64,000 nucleotides of DNA from Ancylostoma caninum. Lineage: Eukaryota > Nematoda > Chromadorea > Rhabditida > Ancylostomatidae. Positions within the stretch are counted from its first letter, which is position 1. Every line of letters starts with the position of its first letter. Positions 1-10,690 of this stretch are shown in pieces. A program made the position numbers and the translations under genes. Below the pieces are notes generated by a model, which was not told the DNA's origin, did no database searches, and saw only the letters and a list, made by a program, of their open reading frames with translations. Location of the stretch: positions 62,001 through 126,000 of the forward strand of contig JBAJFG010000229.1 of the NCBI GenBank assembly GCA_037903475.1. Direction: 5' to 3'.

Positions 1-16
1 ATTGCAATATCAACCA

Positions 17-19
<3 letters not shown>

Positions 20-59
<40 letters not shown>

Positions 60-94
60 TGACTTATAATAAAGGGCTTAGTCTGTCACGTGTG

Positions 95-125
<31 letters not shown>
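20..125. repeat. TA and GT dinucleotide microsatellites
   Basis: A (TA)n run spans about 20-57 and a (GT)n run about 90-125. The open frames over them are low-complexity artefacts. Confidence 0.95.
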
Positions 126-206
126 CAGTGTGTGTGAAACGAAATTCGAGGGCGTGGCCTAGAGTGAAGAAAATGTTCTACATCGAGTCCACTGTTGCTG
201 TAGGAG

Positions 207-410
207 TGCTGGAGTCGGGTCCAACGGTGTGATAAGGGTGCGCCGGCGTCGAAATGTGGAGAAATGCTTGGAGTCGGGTCCAATCCAACGGTGAGATAAG
301 GATGCGCCGGCGTCGAAAAGTGGGAAAACGCCTGGAGCCGGGTTCAACGGTGAGATAAGGGTGCGCCGGCGTCCAAATGTGGAGAAATGCTTGGAGTCGG
401 GTCCAACGGT
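207..410. repeat. ~60-bp tandem repeat, about 3.4 copies
   Basis: Successive units begin near 207, 268, 330 and 389. Each contains GGAGTCGGGTCCAACGG, then GATAAGG, then GCGCCGGCGTC, then AAATG. The second unit has a small internal duplication. The last is cut off by a run of 13 G at 411-423. Open frames on both strands here follow the repeat and do not look like genes. Confidence 0.9.
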
Positions 411-904
411 GGGGGGGGGGGGGTGCGCAGCCAATTTCTGCATAAGGGGTACGCTTTCCCTGTTTTGGTGGACCCTCCCACCTAAGTCACCTAGATGTAC
501 ATTGTTTCCTCTCGTATCCGTGTTTTCTTCCCATTCCATTTGTGTCTGAATGAACCACTCCCTCCTCTCCGTTTATATACACCGGTGGACCCTAATCACT
601 TGAGTTACCACAACAACAGGTTGAGTCTAAATCATTTCAAGATAACATTTGCACTCAATTGGTTGCACTCAATTCTTCACGGCCACTAACTTCGCTTATA
701 TGGGAAGGCGTAACTTTGTTCAAGTGAGAGAAAGCTGCCATCTACGGGATCGAGGGCTTCTCAGGATAGCGATAGAACGGCGTGGAAGGATACAGGTTCT
801 ATCAATCCATTTACACTTTTGTGATTGCTTTCAACGTGCAGTATGCGAGCGAAGAGAGCATCAGTAGAAGTCTGGAAGTCCGGCGTCAGCCGGACAGCTA
901 GACT

Positions 905-905
<1 letters not shown>

Positions 906-969
<64 letters not shown>
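906..969. repeat. (TA)n microsatellite
   Basis: Uninterrupted TA repeat that runs directly into the left end of the MITE at 970. A second short TA run (about 1246-1264) lies on the other side, so the MITE appears to have inserted into a TA repeat. Confidence 0.95.
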
Positions 970-972
<3 letters not shown>

Positions 973-1245
973 TGGCGGACGCAGAAAGTGGGCGGGAGGG
1001 GGGGCGTGGGAAGAAAAGTGGGGTCTCCGCCGTTTTGGGGACCCAGACGGAAAATAAAATTAATAATAATATTAATTATAATAATAAACAATAAATAAAA
1101 AATATATTAAAAATAATAATAAAAATAAACAATTAAAAATAAACTAACACAAGATTTTTATTTGTATTGTAAAGTAATTTCGAAAATTTGGCGACCCATT
1201 CTCGGGGCGCCCCCCCGCCCCCCCCCCCCCGTGCGTCCGCCACTG
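970..1245. mobile_element. 276-bp MITE with CAGTGGCGGACGCA ends
   Basis: CAGTGGCGGACGCA at 970 is mirrored by TGCGTCCGCCACTG ending at 1245. The inner arms continue as G-rich on the left and C-rich on the right. Flanks are TA repeat on both sides, which hides the target duplication; an 8-bp TATATATA would suit a hAT-type element but cannot be proved. No coding capacity. The centre is very A/T rich. Confidence 0.8.
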
Positions 1246-2132
1246 ATATATATATATATATATGTATAGTAGCGAGCAAAAAGATTGCAACTTTTGGTTG
1301 TCCGTCTGTAACTCTGTTCAAAGCAGAGTATGGAGGTCCAAATTTTTGTGGAAGTTGTTAATACTCATGCGAGACAGGAAAAAATTAGAGCCTGCCCATT
1401 TCACTGTTTTCCTGTTTTTTTTTAAGAAAAATTTATTTCGCAGAATTCGAAATCTGTAATTTGGCACCATCGACAATATCTCTTGAAATGACGTCTATCG
1501 TTGGTATCTGACAACGCTTTGCTTCCTTGACGCAGAATCAACCCGTATACGCTAGAAAATATGCATTCGTACACCACTGGTTGATATTCGCAAGGTCCAC
1601 TTGAGGTTGCTTCAGCAATAATCCTCTATGAATGTATCTGCCAGCCTTGCTCCTTCTATCACCTCTGTTTGAAAGGGAAAGGTACTGCTAACGTTTCCAC
1701 ATGTTTCTTTACGAGTATTCGGTCTTGATGCAGTTCATTGCTCCCTCGGAATTCCGACATATTCTCGCTGATTTCAGTGCACCCAATTGTGCACATCACG
1801 GAGAATAAGTTTTGAAATTTTTTCTGTCTCTCGGGGCAAGATGCCTCACCGATCCCATTAGTGGTAAAGGTGCCCCAGGGTTTCTAGAATATTGCCGTGT
1901 ACATAACGGTTAATGCGCCCCGGATTTATCGGAAGAGGACTACTCAAAGTGAGCAGTGCCGGTCACTGAGACGAGTGCACGTGCCCCCTTGCTCCACACA
2001 CGAACTTTCTCAGTTGATCCGGAGCCTTTCGCTCTAGAAATGTCTCGTTTAGTTCACTTAATCCAAATCAAGCTAAATTAGCCAATTTGCAAAGCCAAGT
2101 TACAGTATCCCGCTTCGGTGGTGCCTCGTATA

Positions 2133-3704
2133 CAGTAGCGAGCAAAAAGATTGCAACTTTTGGTTTTTCTTCTGTAACTCCGTTTAAAGCAGAGCACGGA
2201 GGTTCAAATTTTTATGAGAGTTGTAAATACTCATGAGAGAAAGGAAAACGTAAACGTTAGAACCTCCTTATTCGCCAGACTTCTTGTTTTTCAAGAAAAA
2301 TTTGTTTCGCAGGAGTCGAAATCCGTAATTTTTCATCATTCGCAATACCTCCGAAAATGACATCAATCGTTGATATCTGACTGCGCATTAGTTCTTTGGT
2401 GCAGAATCAACCCGTATACGCTGGAAAATGTGCAGGCCTACACCACTGGTTGATATTTGCGGAGACTGTTTTACGATGATTCAGCAGTGAATTTCTATGA
2501 ATGCTTCTGTAAACCTGGCTCCTTCCATCAGCTTTGTTTAAAAGGGATAGGTGCTGCTGACACTTCTATAAGTTTAGTTACAGGTTTTCGGTTTCAACGC
2601 AGTTCATCACTCCTTCGGAATTCCGAAATATTCCGGCTACTTGCAATGCAGCCAATTGTGCACAACACGGAAAATAATTTTCGGAATTCTTTCTATCTCG
2701 GAGAGGAAGACAAGTGAAGGGTCTCATGAGTAGTAAACATGCTACAGGATTCTTAGAATATTGCTGTGCACATGTCGGTTCATGTCGCCTTGGATTTGGT
2801 GAGGTAGGTCTGATAAAGGTGCATTGAAATCGCAGTGAAATCTATGAGACACCACCGAAGTAGGATACGGTGACCTGGCACTTGGGAAACTGGCTAATTC
2901 AGTTTGGTTTGAATGGAGCAAACTAAGCGCGACATTGTTAGATCAAAAAGCTTCAGATTAACTGTGGAAATTCATGTGTGGAGCAAGAGGGCACAAACAC
3001 TCGTGTTAGTGACCAGCACTCCTCATAGTAGTCCTTTTACGATAAATCCGAGGCATCATGAATCGTCGTGTACTTGGCAATATTCCAGGAATCCTGTAGC
3101 ATCTTTACCACTCATGAGACCCTCCACGTGTCTTCATCTCCGAGATAGAAAAAATTCCAAAACTTATTTTCCGTGTTGTGCACAATTGGCTGCATTGCAA
3201 CTAGAAGGAATATTCTCGAATCCAGAGCGAGCAATGAAATGTATTAAGTTCTAGCAGCTGTAGCCAAACTTTGGAAGCCATCAGCAGCATCTCTTCCCCT
3301 TCAAACGAAGCGAGTAGAGAGTGCCAGAGAGGCAAAAACATCCATAAAACATCACTGTTGAACTAACTTCACATAGTCTTCGCAAATGTCAGCCAGTAGT
3401 CACCCCATGCACATTTCCTAGCAAATACTGGTTGATTCTTACGCAAGCAATCAATTCGGGGCTCAATCCCAACAATCGATGTCATTTTGGAACACTTTGC
3501 GTATGGTACCAAATTACAGATTTTGACCTCTGCGAAAAGAAAGTTTTTTAAAAAAATATGAAGTAGCCAGGGTGAGAAGATTTTAAATCTATCCTATCTC
3601 AGATGAGTACCTACAACTCTCGTAAAAATTTGAGCCTTCATGCTCTGCTTTGAAAGAAGTTATAGACGAAAAACCAAAAGTTGCAATCTTTTTGCTCGCT
3701 ACTG
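2133..3704. mobile_element. Tc1/mariner-like foldback element, copy A (nested)
   Basis: Starts CAGTAGCGAGCAAAAAG after TA at 2131-2132 and ends with the inverse, CGCTACTG, before TA at 3705-3706. The two halves are imperfect inverted repeats of each other along about 700 bp. The flanks join into the outer element, which dates this insertion after it. A frame at 2457-2717 is shared with the antisense frame in copy B (7660-8031). It covers an arm of the foldback, matches no transposase I recognise, and is broken in one copy. Confidence 0.85.
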
Positions 3705-4284
3705 TATATCATTCCGTCTTTGTAAGACCTACCTCATCAAATTCAAGGTGGCATGTATCCAAGTGTGCACGGCAATATTCCAGTAATCCTGTAGCATCTT
3801 TACCACTCATGAGACCCTTCAATTGTCTTCCTCGTCGAGACAGAAAAAATTCCAAAACTTATTTTCCGTGATGTGCACAATTGGGTGCACTGAAATCAGC
3901 AAGGATATTTCGGAATTCCGAGAGAGCAATGGACTGCATCAAAACCGAATACTCGTAAACAAACATGTGGAACCGTGAGCAGTACCTTTTCCTTCTAAAC
4001 AGAGCTGATATGAGGAGCAAGGCTGACAGATACATTCATAGAGGATCATTACTGAAGCAACCTCAAGTGGACCTTGCGGATGCCCACCAGTGGTGTAGCG
4101 ATGCATATTTTCTAGCGTATGTGGGTTGATTCTGCATCAAGGAAGCAAAGCGTGGTCAGATACCAACGATAGACGTCATTTCAAGAGATATTGTCGATGG
4201 TGCCAAATTACAGATTTCGGCTTCTGCGAAACAAATTTTTCTTAAAAAACAGGAAAACAGTGAAATGGGCAGTAGAGTGTTGCA

Positions 4285-4560
4285 TTCGAAAAATTTTTTC
4301 GAATATTCGAATATTCGAATAATCGAATATTTCGATATGGCCGAATATTCGAACATTCGAATAAACGAATATTTTGAAACGCCCGAATATTCGAATATTC
4401 GAATAAACGAATATTTTGAAACGCCCGAATATTCGAATATTCGAATAAACGAATATTTCGGCGTCTCCGAATATTCGAATATTCGAATAATTCGAATACG
4501 TCAACTTCTCGAATATTCGAATTATTCGAATATTCGATCATGAGCTTCGAATATTCGAAT
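4285..4560. repeat. GAATATTCG satellite array, left end of the hAT-like element
   Basis: Overlapping GAATATTCG palindromes lie within a longer unit of about 40 bp (CGAATAAACGAATATTTTGAAACGCC and variants) repeated about three times. The open frames on both strands here (repeated FEYSNIRI-like peptides) are by-products of the repeat. Confidence 0.92.
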
Positions 4561-6359
4561 ATTTGGGAAGTTGCTCTACGTTTATCTCGACTGAGTATGC
4601 GAAGAGAAATTCCCTGAATAGAACAATTACTCATTAGGTTGCCGCGAAAGTTACTTAGTCACTTCACCACTATTCACTGCTACTTACATAGTCAAAGTCA
4701 CTTAATTTTGTGTGTTGCTAATTTTTTTTTTCGAAACTGAAATGGAATTTTCTGTCCAGAACTTACATAAGGGTTAGTCAATGCTCTACCTATATCCTGT
4801 TTGACCTATCATTCCGTTGCGATTACGACTGAAAACATTGTCACTGACTAGAAGCATGTTCAGTTGCTCCTGGTTTGATAACTCAGAAGACGTAGCAACT
4901 CAAGGGGTGCCACAAAAGCGAGCGCCTCCTGGAACTGATTGAATAGAATCCGCGTAGTGGTATTCTTGACCTGGCAGAGGACCTCCAACGTCATCACAAC
5001 ACAGTATTTTTTTATCTGCTTCTACACGGGGAGGCAAGGAAATACGAAGGAATGGGGATACCTCATGATCTGAGTGACCGCTAGTTTCAAGGGCGTAGAG
5101 TGCGTGCATAAATGCATAAACTTTTTGAGATTTCAACAGAGCTTTGCTCAGCTAGCCATCTTGGTTACCGGTGACGAGACGAGGGTTGTTTATGTAATTC
5201 ACGCAAGGAAATGTGGTTGACTCTTAAGCCAAAAACTGCCAAAACTACTGCATAAACGAGAACTACCTCCTCAGGAAGTACAAAGGAACCATTTGTTAAG
5301 AGCTGCTGCCAACAAAACTTACTGTTTGCGCAGAATAATGATTTCGCTTACATTGTGTAGATGTTTGTTATATTGAAGAAAAAGAACTAACCCGAAAAGA
5401 CGTCCAAAAATGGCTGAAACTTTCGCGACGTCTAATAAAATAGACAACACTGATTAGAGTTAAGAACCGGTGTTTCGAACCTAATTTCAAGTGAGCTCAG
5501 TTCTCAGCTGACGGGTTCAGTACTGGAGCTACTAGCAATTGCAAGAACCAATCCAATCCCAAATCATTGAATCTTCAAGATATGTACATAGTGTTGCACT
5601 CGTTTCTGTAATGAGTCTGCATAAGTTTTTTTTGCTACAGCAACATACGTAGAATGTTACAGCCATATTATAAGTCAGCATGAGTTTCTTTCTAGATAAT
5701 GAAAACAAATAGGAGCATTTTTAGGAGTTTTTGACTCGGCAAACTAGTACGTCAATATTGTACGTACTTGCTAATCGCTTTGCTGGGTTTCCATCCAACA
5801 TCTCGAGATCGTTTCTCAGAACGGGGGCTTTGTATTGTATAAATAAATGAAGTTAATTTCCCAAATTTTGTGCACAAAAGTTGCAGTGGCATGCTGGTGG
5901 TAAGGTTGCGGGATGGGGTTGGGAAAAGTAGGATTACTCAAAATGGAGGCGTGGAGCCTCCATAGCAGACTAGTATCATAAAGATTGGAAATTCCCAGTA
6001 AGCTCTTTGCTTTTCTGAAGTTTTTTTTTCACCAAATTGAAGGCTCAAGACTTGCCACAAAATTGTAGCGATCTATCTACGTCAGCAGGTATTCTCAGAC
6101 AATGTGTGGGTGAACCGCGGTACAAATATTTGACGTAAGCAACTCTACAGTCAACCAAGTAATTGAACGCGGTCAGTAAATTATCTATATGGGGTGAGCC
6201 TGCAGAAAGTCCGCTGTCAGCCCCCCGAAATGATAATGTGGCGTGCTGACAACGGCAGCAATGCATACTGGCGATGCAAATTTAGCGACGGTAGGTGCTT
6301 GCTGGTGGGACTCGAGAATGATTATGAGAGCGAAGGTGTGAAAATGACTGCTCGATTAT

Positions 6360-6630
6360 TCGAATGATCTAATATTCGAATCTACCCACCCCGAATATGC
6401 GAATATTCGAATAATCGAATAAATAAGAGTGATCGAATAATCGAATATTCGAATAAACGAATATTTTAAAAGCGTCGAATATTCGAATATTCGAATAAAC
6501 GAATATTTTGAAAGCGCCGAATATTCGAATATCCGAATAATCCGAATATTCTGATTTTTCGAATATTCGAATGTTTCGAATGAACGAATATTCGAATATT
6601 CGAATAATTATTCGAATATTATTCGATTCG
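6360..6630. repeat. GAATATTCG satellite array, right end of the hAT-like element
   Basis: Same motif as the left array. The ~40-bp unit ends in GAAAGCGC instead of GAAACGCC and appears about twice, in the same orientation as the left array. It ends directly before the CAACACTCTA tip. Confidence 0.9.
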
Positions 6631-6779
6631 GTCAACACTCTAATGGGCAGGCTCTCACTTTTTCCTGTTCCGCATGAGCATTCACAACTCCCATAAAAAT
6701 TTGGACTTCCATACTCTTCTTTGAACAGAGTTACAGACGAAAAACCAAAAGTTGCAATCTTTTTGCTCGCTACTATATA

Positions 6780-8328
6780 CAGTAGCGAGCAAAAAGATTG
6801 CAACTTTTCGTTTTTCGTCTATAACTTCTTTCAAAGCAGAGCATGAAGGCTCAAATTTTTATGAGAGTTGTAGGTACTCATCTGAGATAGGATAGATTTA
6901 AAATCTTCTCACCCCGGCGACTTCATATTTTTTTAAAAAATTTTCTTTTCGCAGAGGTCAAAATCTGTAATTTGGTACCATACGCAAAGTGTTCCAAAAT
7001 GACATCGATTGTTGGGATTGAGCCCCGAATTGATTGCTTGTGTAAGAATCAACCCGTATTTGCTAGGAAATGTGCATGGGGTGACTACTGGCTGACATTT
7101 GCGAAGACTATGTGAAGTTAGTTCAACAGTGATGTTTTATGGATGTTTTTGCCTCTCTGGCACTCTCTACTCGCTTTGTTTGAAGGGAAGAGATGCTGCT
7201 GATGGCTCTCAAAGTTTGGCTACAGCAGCTAGAACTTAATACATTTCATTGCTCGCTCTGGATTCGAGAATATTCCTTTTAGTTGCAATGCAGCCAATTG
7301 TGCACAACACGGAAAATAAGTTTTGGAATTTTTTCTATCTCGGAGATGAAGACACGTGGAGGGTCTCATGAGTGGTAAAGATGCTACAGGATTCCTGGAA
7401 TATTGCCAAGTACACGACGATTCATGATGCCTCGGATTTATCGTAAAAGGACTACTCGAAGTGAGGAGTGCTGGTCACTAACACCAGTGTTTGTGCCCTC
7501 TTGCTCCACACATGAATTTCCACAGTTAATCTGAAGCTTTTTGATCTAACAATGTCGCGCTTAGTTCGCTCCATTCAAACCAAACTGAATTAGCCAGTTT
7601 TCCAAGTGCCAGGTCACCGTATCCTACTTCGGTGGCGTCTCATAGATTTCATTGCGATTTCATTGCACCTTTATCAGACCTACCTCACCAAATCCAAGGC
7701 GACATGAACCGACATGTGCACAGCAATATTCTAAGAATCCTGTAGCATCTTTACTACTCATGAGACCCTTCACTTGTCTTTCTCTTCGAGATAGAGAAAA
7801 ATTCCGAAAATTATTTTCCGTGTTGTGCACAATTGGCTGCATTGCAAGTAGCCGGAATATTTCGGAATTCCGAAGGAGTGATGAACTGCGTTGAAGCAGA
7901 AAACCTGTAACTAAACTTATAGAAGTGTCAGCAGCACCTATCCCTTTTAAACAAAGCTGATGGAAGGAGCCAGGCTTACAGAAGCATTCATAGAAATTCA
8001 CTGCTGAATCATCGTGAAACAGTCTTCGCAAATATCAACCAGTGGTGTACGGATGCACATTTTCCAGCGTATACGGGTTGATTCTGCACCAAATAACTAA
8101 TGCGCAGTCAGATATCAACGATTGATGTCATTTTCGGAGGTATTGCGAATGATGAAAAATTACGGATTTCGATTCTTGCGAAACAAATTTTTCTTGAAAA
8201 ACAAGAAGTCTGGCGAATAAGGAGGTTCTAAGAGTATTTACAACTCTCATAAAAATTTGGACCTCCGTGCTCTGCTTTAAACGGAGTTACAGACGAAAAA
8301 CCAAAAGTTGCAATCTTTTTGCTCGCTA

Positions 8329-8331
<3 letters not shown>
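6780..8331. mobile_element. Tc1/mariner-like foldback element, copy B (inverted relative to copy A)
   Basis: Starts CAGTAGCGAGC after TA at 6778-6779 and ends CGCTACTG before TA at 8332. Its sequence is close to the reverse complement of copy A throughout. It lies immediately next to the right end of the outer element, separated only by TATA, so it inserted at or beside that element's own TA target. The minus-strand frame at 7660-8031 (123 codons) resembles nothing I know and is the antisense of foldback arm sequence. Confidence 0.85.

Positions 8332-8376
<45 letters not shown>
8332..8376. repeat. (TA)n microsatellite
   Basis: TA repeat directly following the right end of foldback copy B. 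Confidence 0.95.
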
Positions 8377-8379
<3 letters not shown>

Positions 8380-10483
8380 TCAAGATACATGACATATTAC
8401 TTGAAATGTAATGTCATGTATCCATCACTCAAAAATCATTACATAGATCTTACACAACATTCGGTGGCCTATTTTCTCGCTTGAATGAGAATTTGGTCTT
8501 CAAGTACAATAACTGATGTCAAACGTAAATTTTGGCCAATAACTTACCTTTTTATTTTAGTAACCTCCATTGCTCAACTCCTCAAATAGTGACACATAGC
8601 AAAAATTTCTTGTTATGTTACTCAGGTTTTCCGAGTTAGCGCTGCTGTTACACGGTAAACCCGATGCGCTTGAAAGTAGTGCACACTTCGAACAGGTCGT
8701 ATCTCTCTGATGAGTGTGCAGCACGAACGCACCCCGAACAGCGTGATGCATCAAGTAGAAACCTTGAATGCATCTCCCACTAGCTGCTGCCATTCTCCCC
8801 TCAAGTGCTGTCATCCCTCAGCACTTGCTGCTGGAAGGATGAAAATGTGAGCAGCAATTGAGGGGAGGATGGCAGCAATTAGGAGCAGTTGTTGCTAGGG
8901 TTTCTAAGACCGATCATGTTTCTTCCCCAGACACCCGGATAATTAAAGATGCGAGCCAAGTGTGAGTGCCACTGGCAGTCACCGGTAGCGCGTCCGTATG
9001 ATTGATCTCAGACAGTCCCACCGCCTTACCCGCCTCCTTGCCGCGTCACGACGTTGCGCTAGTGGGAGCTAACGCAAGTAGGAGCTCTATCAAATTTTTG
9101 AAAAAAAAAAAGAATTTCGGAGAACGGTGCCACAGACGTGAAGAGAAGCGTTGCGTTGCTGTTTTCACACGTTCGATCGAATTCGAACACATGTTTTTGT
9201 TTTGAAGTTCAGAACATTTACACTTAGTCTGAGGAAAAGCGCCTATTGATGTCTACTTTAATATTTAACTGCACGTTAACTATTTCTACTACTTTTCACT
9301 TACCTTTCTGAATCTCAATAATGTCTGTATGCAGAATAGTGGTCATGTCTGGTGACCTACGTTGGATCATTAGTGCATCTGAGGTGCGAATACCATTCCA
9401 AAGGTATAATTACCCCGCAGGCGAGCCGATGGGAAAATGCAGGATGGAAGTATTAAATAGGTGGCCGCAAGCTAGTAGTGAAGATTTGGAAGTTCAGAAC
9501 TCCATTATTTTGTAAGGTACATAGACAAAATTCAAAGACCTGCGCAATCTGAATTCTAGAAAGGGTTCCTTAAATACCCTTTTTGTGGCTTCTGCAGACT
9601 ACATTCTGTGATTAGTCAAAACAGGGTTTTCGTGGTCTTACATTTTCTAGGCTCTTTTTCCATCCGAAAAGGACGAAAGCCAGATTTGGTTTCAAATCTG
9701 CATTTGGCCAGGAAGCCGTGTTGTAAGCATATAAAATCTGTAACTACTGGTGGTCCATAAATACGGCAATAAAACATGTTTTGCTTTCAAAGGAGCTTGG
9801 GAGGTCTTCTCCGGTCGTTTTACCTGGACAGTGATCAGGAACTCAGGTTTCGTCTGGTTTAGAACTGAGGAAACAATAAATTTTAAGACCTATTGGTTTT
9901 GTCGAAAGGCCACTTAGAACTAACTGAAGTGTGCTAGTAGGCTTTCACGGCATCTGAGACATAAGCTTCCTCAAAACCCCATAGGAGTTGGGAATCTCTT
10001 GAAAGGAACTTCGAAAATACAAAATAAGTCTTTGCGCATCCCCTGAGACCTGCGACTTCATTCAATGTCTCAGGGTCTGACTCCTAGCAGATGGAGGACA
10101 TTCCTAGATGTTTTCTTGTATTATATTCGTTGGGAGTTAGTGAACATAAATCATGTGACAGTGGTGCAAATTGCTTCGAAAATTTTTTACTGACCTTTTC
10201 TTTCTTTTTTTTACCGTATTTTTGGCCTACCCTGTAGAAAAGCACTTCCAGAAAGATGAGAGCTTTCAACGTTGCCTAAGTGGTGGTCACGAACCTTCTC
10301 AGACGCAAAAGCATACATAGTGCAGGAAGCGGGGCGAGAATTGTAAATAACTATAAATGTAAAACTTATTCGAGTCATCGTGTTAGTTTCCTATTCTTTT
10401 TATTTTGAATTCTCAGCTAAATGCCTTAGATTCTACTTAGGGTAATGTATTATTCCCTTGCCTATCGTTAAATCTTTGTTCTC
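8377..10483. other. No gene seen
   Basis: Open frames are short (80 codons or fewer), on both strands, without paired splice sites or recognisable domains. An imperfect inverted repeat occupies 8783-8876, with CTGCCATTCTCCCCTCAA on the left and TTGAGGGGAGGATGGCAG on the right. Nothing else stands out. Confidence 0.5.
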
Positions 10484-10484
10484 A

Positions 10485-10690
10485 GACCGGTGAACTTCGG
10501 TCGTGCCAAGATACTGTATAAGGAGAGGAGGAGCCCAATCGAGGACGTCGATGAGGCAGAGAGGTCAACGTTTGGGCACCACCACGTTTTCGTCCGCGCC
10601 ATCTATTCGCTCAACGTCCTGGCCGAATTCTCATGGCCGTCTTCCATATTTGTGTCGCTCATAATCGTCTTGCCCTGTGCATTGAAGTGA
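10485..10690 (+). other. Possible orphan exon, unassigned
   Basis: A T-rich acceptor (TTGTTCTCAG, ending 10484) is followed by about 68 open codons ending in TGA at 10688-10690. Base composition here is clearly richer in G and C than the surroundings. The peptide begins charged (AKILYKERRSPIEDVDEAER) and ends hydrophobic. I recognise no domain. The reverse strand is partly open too, so it could be a fragment of an old mobile element. No partner exon was found. Confidence 0.2.

Larger units (their letters stand above)
4273..6642. mobile_element. hAT-like non-autonomous element (2370 bp)
   Basis: The ends are TAGAGTGTTG at 4273 and its inverse CAACACTCTA ending at 6642. They are flanked by the 8-bp duplication ATGGGCAG at 4265-4272 and 6643-6650. 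An 8-bp duplication and a TAGNG-type tip fit the hAT superfamily. Sub-terminal GAATATTCG arrays lie at both ends. The 1.7-kb middle has no long open frame; the best are 73-78 codons at 4900-5136 and 6045-6266, which look accidental. It sits inside the right arm of the outer foldback element. Confidence 0.85.
1267..6775. mobile_element. Outer Tc1/mariner-like foldback element, split by two later insertions
   Basis: The left end at 1267 reads TAGTAGCGAGCAAAAAG and the right end at 6775 is its inverse, both flanked by TA. The family consensus start, from the other copies, is CAGTAGCGAGC; a CAGT start and TA target are typical of Tc1/mariner elements. The arms are long, diverged inverted repeats that make up nearly the whole element. 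Subtracting copy A with its TA (1574 bp) and the hAT-like element with its 8-bp duplication (2378 bp) leaves 1557 bp, close to the 1572 and 1552 bp of the other two copies. No transposase is visible, so it is non-autonomous. Confidence 0.85.

Noticed and set aside
207..410. CRISPR-like array
   Set aside because: The ~60-bp units are contiguous tandem repeats without spacers, in a eukaryotic context.
4208..4634. Open frames on both strands with repeated YSNIRI-like peptides
   Set aside because: They are translations of the GAATATTCG satellite in several frames, not a repeat protein.
7660..8031. 123-codon minus frame, also seen at 2457-2717, as a possible transposase
   Set aside because: It lies in a foldback arm, is broken in one copy and has no DDE/D motif that I can see.
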